DNA of 15,797 nucleotides from NCBI GenBank assembly GCA_030590165.1, contig JAUUZA010000013.1, forward strand, positions 1-15,797, written 5' to 3'. The notes under the pieces were generated by a model. The model saw nothing but the letters and a program-made list of their open reading frames with translations. It ran no database searches and was not told where the DNA came from. Made by a program: the position numbers and the translations under genes. Below are positions 6,155 through 12,356 of the stretch, one piece after another; the first letter of the stretch is position 1, and every line of letters begins with the position of its first letter. The stretch is from Candidatus Altarchaeota archaeon (GTDB lineage Archaea > SpSt-1190).

Positions 6155-8341
6155 GTGAAGGGTCTTAGTCAAAGTGATGCTGAAATCAATTTACAAAAAT
6201 TTGGAAAAAATGAAGTAAGCAAGAAAGATAAATTCAAAGTCCCAAAAATGATTTTATCTCAATTCAAAGACCCACTTGTTATTCTCTTAATTATTGCGGC
6301 AGGATTAAGTTATTTCATAGGCGAGGCCATTGACTCCGTTTTAATTATTGCTATTGTTTTTCTTAATGGAATTGTTGGATTTTTTCAAGAGTATAAGGCA
6401 GAAAGAACCATTGAAAGTATAAAAAAAAGACTTAAGTCGGAGGTTAAAGTTTTTAGAGACGGGGCAATTCAAACAATAGACTCTATATTTTTAGTTCCAA
6501 ATGATATTTTGATTTTAGAAGCAGGAGATAAGATTCCTGCTGATTGTAAAATTATTTCAGGGGATTTGACGGTTGATGAATCTATGCTTACTGGGGAGAG
6601 TATTCCCATCTTCAAATCATTTAATGATGAAATTTTTGCAGGAACATTAATTGTAAAAGGAAAGGTTGAAGTTAGGATAAATTCAACCGGGATGAATACG
6701 AGTATAGGAAAAATTTCAGAACTTTCTGAAGGTGAAACTGAAACACCCTTTCAAGAAAAATTAAGAAAACTTAGTGGGTTTTTGGGAAAGGTTGTTATAG
6801 GGATTTCAGTTTTAGTTGCATTAATTGGAATTTTAGAAGGGAAGGAAGTTCTTGAAATGATTGAACTTGGAATTAGTTTAGGTGTTGCTGCAGTTCCTGA
6901 AGGATTAATCATTTTATCAACAATGTGTTTGGCAGTCGGAGTTAAAAAAATGGCAGACCACAAAGCTATAGTAAAAAAACTTCCAGCCGTTGAAGCACTG
7001 GGTTCTATTGATGTACTCTGTGTTGATAAGACCGGAACCGTTACTGAAAATAAATTAAAAGTGAAGGAAAAATGGGGGGATATTGAAATTATGAAAATTG
7101 CAGCTGCATTAACTTCTCAAGAACTTAAGGACCCTGTTGATGAAGCCTTAAGAATTTGGGCAGGTGGACGAAACCCCGAATCTTTTGAACCTTTTGATTC
7201 AGATAAAAAATTTTCACGAGCTACACTAAAGGGAAGAATGTATATTAAAGGGGCCCCAGAAATTGTTGCAAAACAATGTAAAAATCTTCCAGATGATTTT
7301 GAAACTATTCTTAATGATATGGCCAGTCGTGGTCTAAAAATTTTAGCATTTGCTTCTGGTGTTGACGATACAAAAATGGAGTTTCATGGTTTCTTGGGTC
7401 TCTATGACCCACCACGAAGGGGAGTTGACAAAGTTTTAGAAACTGCAAAGCAAATGGGGATTAAAATTAAAATGATAACTGGTGACCATCCAGAAACTGC
7501 AAGAGCCATAGCAAAACAAGTTGGGATTACAGGTCCAGTTATTGATCTTACTAATATTGAAATTACTGAAGCTGACGTAGTAAATGCGAGTGTATTCGCA
7601 AGAGTTGCACCTGAAGATAAATTAAAAATTGTAAATATGCTTCAAAATCAAGGTTTGATTGTTGGAATGACTGGAGATGGCGTGAATGATGCGCCAGCCC
7701 TAAAAAAAGCAAACGTAGGAATTGCTCTTGGTTCTGGAACAGACCTTGCTAAGGAAGCTGCCGACATTGTTCTTCTTGATGATAATCTTAATACTATAAT
7801 TGATGCCGTAAAAGAGGGGAGGAGTGTCTTTTTGAATGTTAGGAAAGCAACTCAATATTTACTCAGTATGAATACTGCTGAAATTATTTCAATTACTGCA
7901 GGAATGTTTTTTGGTGTTGTACTTTTCAAACCGGCCCAACTTTTATGGATGAATTTGGTTACTGATAGTCTGCCCGCTCTTGCTTTTGCTTATGATACTA
8001 ATCCTTCAAAGAAAAAAAATTCTCAAATTATTGATAAGAGTTTGTGGAAGAAAATTGCAGCTGCTGGGTCACTTCTTGGTTTAGGGTCTCTCGGTACTTT
8101 TTTGAAATTTGGAAAGTCTGCAGCATTAAACACCATGATTTACACTGAAATAGGTTATCAGCCAATAGTGCGTAAAAAATACAAGTCGAAAGGAAAGTTT
8201 TATGCGAGTGCATTCTTACTTGCAACCCTTGTTTTGCAATTAGCTTTTACAATTTATGGAAAGGGATTCTTAGGTTTGACCTTGCCAGGTGCTGAATTGG
8301 GAGTAGTTGCGGTTTCCCTTCTTGCTCTTTCTTTGGTATGA
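6155..8341 (+). CDS. P-type Ca2+-transporting ATPase (type IIA-like)
   Basis: An ATP-driven cation pump, 728 residues. Domain order is complete: M1-M2, actuator domain with TGES (146-149), M3-M4 with VPEGL (Glu249), phosphorylation motif DKTGT (Asp291), a compact nucleotide domain with KGAPE, the hinge motifs MITGDHPETA and GDGVNDAP (Asp508, Asp512), then M5-M10. Calcium ligands of the SERCA type are present: Glu249 in M4, Asn573/Glu576 in M5 (NTAE), and Asn600/Thr603/Asp604 in M6 (NLVTD). Ca2+, possibly Mn2+, is therefore the likely substrate. The chain is shorter than the usual 850-900 residues because the N domain and M7-M10 loops are trimmed. The GTG start fits a TATA-like box 24 bases upstream. 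It is divergent from the EamA permease. Confidence 0.92.
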   Translation: MKGLSQSDAEINLQKFGKNEVSKKDKFKVPKMILSQFKDPLVILLIIAAGLSYFIGEAIDSVLIIAIVFLNGIVGFFQEYKAERTIESIKKRLKSEVKVFRDGAIQTIDSIFLVPNDILILEAGDKIPADCKIISGDLTVDESMLTGESIPIFKSFNDEIFAGTLIVKGKVEVRINSTGMNTSIGKISELSEGETETPFQEKLRKLSGFLGKVVIGISVLVALIGILEGKEVLEMIELGISLGVAAVPEGLIILSTMCLAVGVKKMADHKAIVKKLPAVEALGSIDVLCVDKTGTVTENKLKVKEKWGDIEIMKIAAALTSQELKDPVDEALRIWAGGRNPESFEPFDSDKKFSRATLKGRMYIKGAPEIVAKQCKNLPDDFETILNDMASRGLKILAFASGVDDTKMEFHGFLGLYDPPRRGVDKVLETAKQMGIKIKMITGDHPETARAIAKQVGITGPVIDLTNIEITEADVVNASVFARVAPEDKLKIVNMLQNQGLIVGMTGDGVNDAPALKKANVGIALGSGTDLAKEAADIVLLDDNLNTIIDAVKEGRSVFLNVRKATQYLLSMNTAEIISITAGMFFGVVLFKPAQLLWMNLVTDSLPALAFAYDTNPSKKKNSQIIDKSLWKKIAAAGSLLGLGSLGTFLKFGKSAALNTMIYTEIGYQPIVRKKYKSKGKFYASAFLLATLVLQLAFTIYGKGFLGLTLPGAELGVVAVSLLALSLV

Positions 8342-8349
8342 TTTTTAAA
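8342..8349 (+). promoter_or_regulatory. TATA-like box for tRNA-Ile
   Basis: The sequence tttttaaa is centred about 28 bases before the tRNA 5' end. It begins directly after the stop codon of the ATPase gene. Confidence 0.45.
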
Positions 8350-8373
8350 GTACAAAGATGCAACTAAATTGTG

Positions 8374-8450
<77 letters not shown>

Positions 8451-8462
8451 TATTATAATAAT

Positions 8463-9185
8463 TTATTTTTTTGATTTTGTTTTGGATTTTTTCTTTGCTT
8501 TAGAGTTTGTTGTTTTTTTAGATTTGGACTTTTTTCGTTTAACTTTATTTTTTTGTTTAAGGGGAGGTTTTCGCTTAATTTGGGGATTTATTTTTTTCTT
8601 CTTTGTGGTTTTTGTTTTTTGGGTTTTCTTAGTTTTATTAATTATTTGTTTGCGTTCTTGTTTTTCTTCTTGTTCTTTTTTAATTTTTGATTGATATTTT
8701 CTTTCGCTACTGGAAATTTCAATTTCAGTTTTCCAATGGTCTAAAATTCTTTTTGAAAAATGTTTTACATTATCTAAATCAATATCATCTGGACGAAATT
8801 TATTAATTCCTCCTATAATTTTTAAAAAACTAAAAGTATCAAAACCCTTACAAGAAAATTCTCCAATTATATGAAATCCTTTCTCACGAAGTTTAGTTCT
8901 TAGGGCGTTATGGAAGTCTGGACGAATTCTATTAAGTCCACTTGTGGAAAAAATAAAAGCACTTTTTCCCTCTGTATTTTCAAGTGAATCAACAAGTTCC
9001 AAGATTTTTTTATGATGTTTCCAAAAGAAGATACCAGAACCAAAACCAATCAAATCATAATCATTTAGTTGTGGTGTGGTGTTTATGGCATTTTTAAGGT
9101 CTGCTTTGAGCGTTTTTGCAATTTCCTTTGCAATCTTTTCAGTATTTTTATGATGAATTGAGGCATAGACTACTGCAGTTTTCAT
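8463..9185 (-). CDS. Flavodoxin-domain protein with a Lys-rich C-terminal tail
   Basis: Residues 1-157 form a flavodoxin-like domain. The first strand and FMN phosphate loop read VVYASIHHKNTEKIA, then DLIGFGSGIFFWKHHKKI for the flavin loop, FIFSTSGLN and IIGEFSCKGFDTFSF. It should be a cytosolic FMN electron carrier or flavoprotein. Residues from about 158 to 240 are a separate tail made almost entirely of Lys with Thr, Ser, Gln, Asn and Arg (for example KKTQKTKTTKKKKINPQIKR), probably disordered and able to bind nucleic acid, ribosomes or acidic lipids; this is inference. Typical flavodoxins of this size lack the tail. The tail is in the same uninterrupted frame, so the fusion is not an artefact of a frame change. 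The ATG is leaderless-like, 25 bases from a TATA-like box shared with tRNA-Cys. Confidence 0.83.
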   Translation of the reverse strand: MKTAVVYASIHHKNTEKIAKEIAKTLKADLKNAINTTPQLNDYDLIGFGSGIFFWKHHKKILELVDSLENTEGKSAFIFSTSGLNRIRPDFHNALRTKLREKGFHIIGEFSCKGFDTFSFLKIIGGINKFRPDDIDLDNVKHFSKRILDHWKTEIEISSSERKYQSKIKKEQEEKQERKQIINKTKKTQKTKTTKKKKINPQIKRKPPLKQKNKVKRKKSKSKKTTNSKAKKKSKTKSKK

Positions 9186-9203
9186 ATTTAAAACAATACA
9201 ACA

Positions 9204-9216
9204 TAATATTTAATTA
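9204..9216. promoter_or_regulatory. Shared TATA-like element between the flavodoxin gene and tRNA-Cys
   Basis: The AT-only stretch taatatttaatta is nearly symmetric. Its centre is 25 bases from the flavodoxin ATG at 9185 on the minus strand and 32 bases from the tRNA-Cys 5' end on the plus strand, so it could serve both directions. Confidence 0.5.
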
Positions 9217-9241
9217 CGTCGAGTCATTTTATTTTAGTTAA

Positions 9242-9313
9242 GCCAGGATGGCCGAACAGATAGGCGGCAGATTGCAGATCTGCTTTACAAGGGTGCAAAT
9301 CCCTTTCCTGGCT
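9242..9313 (+). tRNA. tRNA-Cys (anticodon GCA) with unusual D- and T-loops
   Basis: The acceptor is GCCAGGA / TCCTGGC with discriminator T, the cysteine identity base. The anticodon loop is TTGCAGA on a perfect GCAGA/TCTGC stem. The T-stem is AAGGG/CCCTT, but the loop is TGCAAAT, with G where the near-universal U55 should be. The D-loop is GAACAGATA, lacking the usual GG pair. The rest of the cloverleaf is sound, so this looks like a working tRNA with an altered elbow. A membrane-protein ORF starts two bases after its end. Confidence 0.93.
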
Positions 9314-9315
9314 CT

Positions 9316-9630
9316 ATGAAAAAAGAGGTTTTGAAATGGAGTGCGAGAAGTCTAGCCGTGATTTATTCTCTTTTACTTGGTTCATTTTCTTTTGTTTCTC
9401 TTGGAAATTGGGCTCTTTTTTTCATAAGTCTAATTCCCACCCTTTTAATTAGTTTTTTTACATTTACTGCGTGGAAGAATGAGAAGAAAGCTGGAATCGG
9501 CTTTGTTGTCCTTGGTTTAATTTTTATTCCACTTTTTGGCACATTTAAAAGTTGGACTGCGTTTTTGGCATTATCTTTTCCTTTATTTTTGATTGGTGGG
9601 CTTTTCTTATTAAAAGTTGAGTTTTCTTAA
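9316..9630 (+). CDS. Small four-helix membrane protein directly downstream of tRNA-Cys
   Basis: The protein has 104 residues: a basic N-terminus (MKKEVLKWSARS) and four hydrophobic helices (about residues 10-30, 31-51, 58-78 and 82-100), with a conserved-looking AWKNEKKAGIGF turn between helices 2 and 3. This layout resembles small uncharacterised DUF-type membrane proteins of archaea and bacteria; no function is known. The ATG is only two bases after the discriminator of tRNA-Cys. There is no room for a promoter or ribosome binding site of its own, so it must be expressed from the tRNA transcript or from a promoter inside the tRNA gene. Its 3' end overlaps the convergent zinc-ribbon gene by 21 bases. 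Confidence 0.7.
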   Translation: MKKEVLKWSARSLAVIYSLLLGSFSFVSLGNWALFFISLIPTLLISFFTFTAWKNEKKAGIGFVVLGLIFIPLFGTFKSWTAFLALSFPLFLIGGLFLLKVEFS

Positions 9631-9993
9631 AATTTTTCTGTAATTTTCAAGAAAGGTTTTTAGTTCAATTTCAGAAAGATTGTTTAACCAAGCTAAGAAT
9701 TTTTTAGCATCATACTCCTTAACAAATTTTCTGAAAAATACCAATTTGAGTAGTGGAAACTTTTTGTTTAGATTGAGAAGGGCAGTATCAATATTTTTAG
9801 TAATTCCGAATCGTTCCTTTTTTTGATTTGTCATAAAAACAATATATGAATCTGAAAAATCATCTTTAAAAAAAACTTCCTTGCGTTTAGAAAATCCTTC
9901 TTCTTCATGATTCTGCCAGCATTCAAAACACATATCGAACTCGGGTTGAGAAACATAGTTTTGTTTACAAATTACACAAAGTTTCCCTCTCAT
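9610..9993 (-). CDS. Zinc-ribbon protein with a degenerate GIY-YIG-like domain
   Basis: The protein has 127 residues. An N-terminal zinc finger is formed by Cys6-x2-Cys9 and Cys22-x2-Cys25. From about residue 48 the sequence follows the GIY-YIG nuclease pattern: SYIVFMTN for the first strand, RFGITKNI where YxG(I/V)T is expected, then KLVFFRKFVKEYDAKKFLAWL for the helix that normally carries the catalytic Glu. The catalytic Arg and Glu are not evident, so it may be an inactive nucleic-acid-binding derivative. This assignment rests on pattern resemblance alone. The ATG lies 25 bases from a TATA-like box (10014-10022) in the tail of the upstream gene, so it has its own promoter. Its 3' end overlaps the convergent membrane-protein gene by 21 bases. 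Confidence 0.65.
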   Translation of the reverse strand: MRGKLCVICKQNYVSQPEFDMCFECWQNHEEEGFSKRKEVFFKDDFSDSYIVFMTNQKKERFGITKNIDTALLNLNKKFPLLKLVFFRKFVKEYDAKKFLAWLNNLSEIELKTFLENYRKILRKLNF

Positions 9994-10007
9994 TAGATAA
10001 AACAGGT

Positions 10008-10649
10008 TTAACTTTTATTTAATTTTTTAATTTTTTTGAAGGTTTTTTTGTATTCCTTTGATTGTACTTTCTCTATTGGATTTAATAGGTTTCCCGGTCG
10101 AATGAAGGAATACTGGTCTTCTGCACTTTTTTGAATCAAGCTATAAATAAAAGGTTCAATTTCTTCAGGTTTCATTTCAAAATATGGGGTGATTTTTAAT
10201 TTTTTGAAGAGAGGGTAAGGTTCCCAATTACCAAAGATAAGAGAAGTTTGAGGGGTAATATATGCTCCCAGATGTTCACCTGAAATTAAACAAGAATGAA
10301 TGCTTGGATATTCTGTCATATTATATTCGTCGACTTTTGAAATTAAAGCAGGGGTGTAGAATTTATTGTAAAATTTATTATTAACTATGTCTTGTTCCCA
10401 CCAAATATCTTCTCCATATTGTTTTTTTAATTTTTTAAGTTCTTTTTTATTTAATAATTTTGTTTTAATTTTTTCCTGTTTTGAAAATTTTAATAAAATT
10501 TCTATAAAACCAGAAATTGCCACATAATGAAGTGCAATTTCTTGGTCTTCGTCTTTTATTAGGACTTCATCGTGTCGTTTATGTACTGAGAAAAAGTCTA
10601 GTTCATATGAGTGAATTTCAAAAAAAGCTTTAGTTTCTGTTTTAGACAT
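10008..10649 (-). CDS. Hypothetical protein, 213 residues
   Basis: I do not recognise the family. It is a soluble, charged protein without a signal peptide or membrane helix. A Lys-rich helical segment (about residues 58-78) precedes an aromatic region with DIWWEQD and NKFYNKFYTP, then a more hydrophobic core (SCLISGEHLGAYITPQTSLI, FGNWEPYPLF) that looks like a folded alpha/beta domain, and a basic C-terminus (KKTFKKIKKLNKS). No metal-binding or catalytic motif stands out. The ATG has a TATA-like box (10669-10676) 24 bases upstream, so transcription is probably leaderless. It lies 14 bases before the zinc-ribbon/GIY-YIG-like gene on the same strand, so the two may be partly co-transcribed. 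Confidence 0.7.
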   Translation of the reverse strand: MSKTETKAFFEIHSYELDFFSVHKRHDEVLIKDEDQEIALHYVAISGFIEILLKFSKQEKIKTKLLNKKELKKLKKQYGEDIWWEQDIVNNKFYNKFYTPALISKVDEYNMTEYPSIHSCLISGEHLGAYITPQTSLIFGNWEPYPLFKKLKITPYFEMKPEEIEPFIYSLIQKSAEDQYSFIRPGNLLNPIEKVQSKEYKKTFKKIKKLNKS

Positions 10650-10668
10650 CTTTAGCTTTGTTTTAAGA

Positions 10669-10692
10669 TTTTATATTGATAATTATTTTAAA
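10669..10692. promoter_or_regulatory. Two divergent TATA-like boxes
   Basis: The sequence ttttatat (10669-10676) serves the minus-strand gene starting at 10649, with 24-base spacing. The sequence ttattttaaa (10683-10692) lies 25 bases before the plus-strand ATG of the 9-codon ORF at 10713. The second box has no other gene to serve, because the next plus-strand gene is far downstream. Confidence 0.45.
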
Positions 10693-10712
10693 CTGGGGTT
10701 ACTAACAATTAA

Positions 10713-10742
10713 ATGGGAAAGAAGAAGAAAAAACGACATTAA
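10713..10742 (+). CDS. Possible leaderless micro-ORF, 9 residues (MGKKKKKRH)
   Basis: ATG at 10713 is placed 25 bases from a good TATA-like box, the spacing seen at most genes of this window, and encodes MGKKKKKRH before TAA. With one more A in the A6 run (10728-10733), the frame would instead read Lys residues followed by TTLIALFIYSIFYQ and a stop, a plausible small membrane peptide of about 21 residues. Either a basic micropeptide, a small membrane peptide hit by a frameshift, or a non-coding RNA promoter. Low confidence. Confidence 0.3.
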   Translation: MGKKKKKRH

Positions 10743-10751
10743 TCGCTCTAT

Positions 10752-10880
10752 TTATTTACTCGATTTTCTATCAATAAAATTTTTGCATCCAATATCTTCC
10801 GGATCCGATGGAGGCTCAAATTTATAAAAAATACATCTCCATTCTCGTAACCAAAATCTACATTTTTTACAAACGGTCAT
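10752..10880 (-). CDS. Four-cysteine mini-protein, 42 residues, coupled to the TrmB gene
   Basis: The ORF begins ATG at 10880, overlapping the TGA of the TrmB-family gene in an ATGA arrangement, which normally indicates translational coupling. It encodes 42 residues with Cys at 4, 7, 16 and 32: MTVCKKCRFWL, then WRC, PPSDPEDIGCKNF. The CxxC...C...GCxxF pattern with a Pro-rich middle is what small zinc-ribbon proteins look like, so it probably folds around one zinc ion; this is inference from the Cys spacing. No helix or signal peptide is seen. It should be co-transcribed with the regulator and could act with it. The function is unknown. Confidence 0.6.
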   Translation of the reverse strand: MTVCKKCRFWLREWRCIFYKFEPPSDPEDIGCKNFIDRKSSK

Positions 10881-11658
10881 TCGTCCCAAGCCTCATCAAA
10901 GAGAGCATCAACAGTTTTACTAATATATGGGCTGTTTACCCAAATCCCAGAATCGAAGGTTGGATGTACTTCGTCAGGATTCATAAACATCATCATTGAT
11001 TCCTTTCCGTCAGAAACAATAGCTCTACTTATTGGTTTGTCAACAGTTTTAACTTCCGCATATTTTTCAAGTTCGCCTGCCTTTGTTCCGGCTGGAATTA
11101 AAATTTGAACTTTAACGCCTCTTGATTTAGCGTCTTTTATGTTTTCAATATAAAATGAATTTAATTCGCCAACATCAGAAGGTGTTGCCATTATACGAAC
11201 AACTGACTTTGATCGATTCAATATTGTAGAAAGATGAGCGAATAAATTATTTTTTTCCCTCACTAAACCAATTAATTCAGGAAGCTCCATTACCATTTCT
11301 CCTTTTTTGTAAATATCTAAAAGTTCCTTAATGACTGCAGTGTTTTTTAATGATTCTAAATTGTCTCTAACTGTTTCTGAAGACATTTCATAATATCTCT
11401 TGAGATTTTCCATTCCTTGCTCTGGTGAAACTGCCATATATTTTAGGGGCCTACCTTCAGATTTTACAATTGTTAAACCTTTTTAGAGAGACTTTCAAGA
11501 ACATCATAACTTCTGGAACGAGGAACACCAGCAGCTTCAGCCAATTCACCGGCTGTAGCCACACCATGACTAAGCAATGCTAGCCAAATTTGAGTTTCAT
11601 AAAGATTGAGTCCAATAAAATGTTTCACACGACCTACTACTCTTTTTGGTATTATCAT
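10877..11658 (-). CDS. TrmB-family transcriptional regulator, broken by a one-base frameshift
   Basis: An archaeal DNA-binding regulator. The first part (11473-11658) encodes a winged-helix domain, LNLYETQIWLALLSHG and AGVPRSRSYDVLESLSKK, then runs into TAA. The next frame restores the family sequence without a gap: GLTIVKSEGRPLKYMAVSPE, a helix (residues with LKRYYEMSSETVRDNL), and the PLD-like effector domain ending GIWVNSPYISKTVDALFDEAW. The join falls at an A5 run on the minus strand (11480-11484), where six A would give a single ORF of about 260 residues. Start: ATG at 11658 (TTG at 11661 is possible), preceded by GGTGAT, matching the 16S tail, and a TATA-like box at 11698-11706. It overlaps the four-Cys mini-protein by four bases. 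The ligand and targets are unknown. Confidence 0.85.
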
Positions 11659-11697
11659 CAAGCATCACCACATTATAATTACAACAATCATTGTTTC

Positions 11698-11706
11698 TAT
11701 TTAAAG
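11698..11706 (-). promoter_or_regulatory. TATA-like box and Shine-Dalgarno region for the TrmB gene
   Basis: On the minus strand cтttaaata-type sequence (plus strand tatttaaag, 11698-11706) would start transcription near 11677, giving a leader of about 19 bases. That leader contains GGTGAT directly before the start, complementary to the 16S rRNA 3' end. This gene is therefore leadered, unlike most here. Confidence 0.45.
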
Positions 11707-11712
11707 CTTTTC

Positions 11713-12306
11713 CTACCCTAAAAGATGAATTAGGGAGTTTCGGTTCCATTTTTTATTATATTTATTTGGGATATCTTCATCAAAAGGAGCACCAAATTGT
11801 TCTTTATGCATAAATTCTCCGAGTGGTGCTCTTTGATTTTGTGGGAATTCTTTTGGATATCCAAGTGTTACGATTGAAATTGGGTCAACATTTTTAGGAG
11901 TTTTCACTATTTCTTGTACTTGTTTGTGGTCGAATACAAAGGCAGCACAGGTTCCGAGTCCAAGTGAACGGGCAGCGACTTGCATATTTTGAACTGCAGC
12001 TGAAATTTCCATTACTGCATAATTATTAGGGGGGTGACCTTTCATTGTAAATTCAATTCTTTCCTTATTTGAGGCTACAACAATGATGACTGATGCGCCA
12101 GAAATCCATTCTTGATTAGCTGCTTCAGCCAATTTAATTTTAGTTTCTTGTTTGGTTATTATAATAAATTCCCAACTTTGTGCACCCAATGCAGTCTGAG
12201 CCCAACGGGCACAATCAAGAATTTCATATATAACTTTCAAAGATATTGGTTTATCTAAATATTTTTGGACACATTTTCTTTTTCGAATGGCTTCTTTTGC
12301 TTCCAC
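11713..12306 (-). CDS. Nitroreductase-family FMN protein
   Basis: A cytosolic flavoprotein, 197 residues, of the nitroreductase superfamily, which uses NAD(P)H to reduce nitro compounds, quinones or flavins. Visible hallmarks are the N-terminal FMN-binding basic patch AIRKRKCVQKY (usually RRSxRxF/Y), CARWAQTALGAQSWEFIII (the PSxxNxQPWxFxVV segment), AAVQNMQVAARSLGLGTC (the helix and GLGT(C/S) turn), and DPISIVTLGYPKE with the trailing Arg/Pro segment RAPLGEFMH. The length is normal. The start is GTG at 12306, supported by a TATA-like box 25 bases upstream that is shared with the divergent DNA ligase gene. The physiological substrate is unknown, and the altered first basic motif (Cys where Ser/Val is usual) is a minor oddity. 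Confidence 0.88.
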   Translation of the reverse strand: MEAKEAIRKRKCVQKYLDKPISLKVIYEILDCARWAQTALGAQSWEFIIITKQETKIKLAEAANQEWISGASVIIVVASNKERIEFTMKGHPPNNYAVMEISAAVQNMQVAARSLGLGTCAAFVFDHKQVQEIVKTPKNVDPISIVTLGYPKEFPQNQRAPLGEFMHKEQFGAPFDEDIPNKYNKKWNRNSLIHLLG

Positions 12307-12328
12307 TTGAATCTAAGGTTCAAGAAAA

Positions 12329-12334
12329 TATATA
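12329..12334. promoter_or_regulatory. Symmetric TATA box shared by nitroreductase and DNA ligase
   Basis: The palindrome tatata is centred at 12331.5, exactly 25.5 bases from the nitroreductase GTG (12306) and 25.5 bases from the ligase ATG (12357). Both genes would be leaderless and driven by one TBP-binding site read in both directions. Confidence 0.55.
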
Positions 12335-12356
12335 ACTTTCCTGAATTTATTGAATT

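Noticed and set aside
10808-10999. Plus-strand ORF of 63 codons
   Set aside because: It is antisense to the four-Cys mini-protein and the TrmB C-terminus, and has no promoter or motif of its own.
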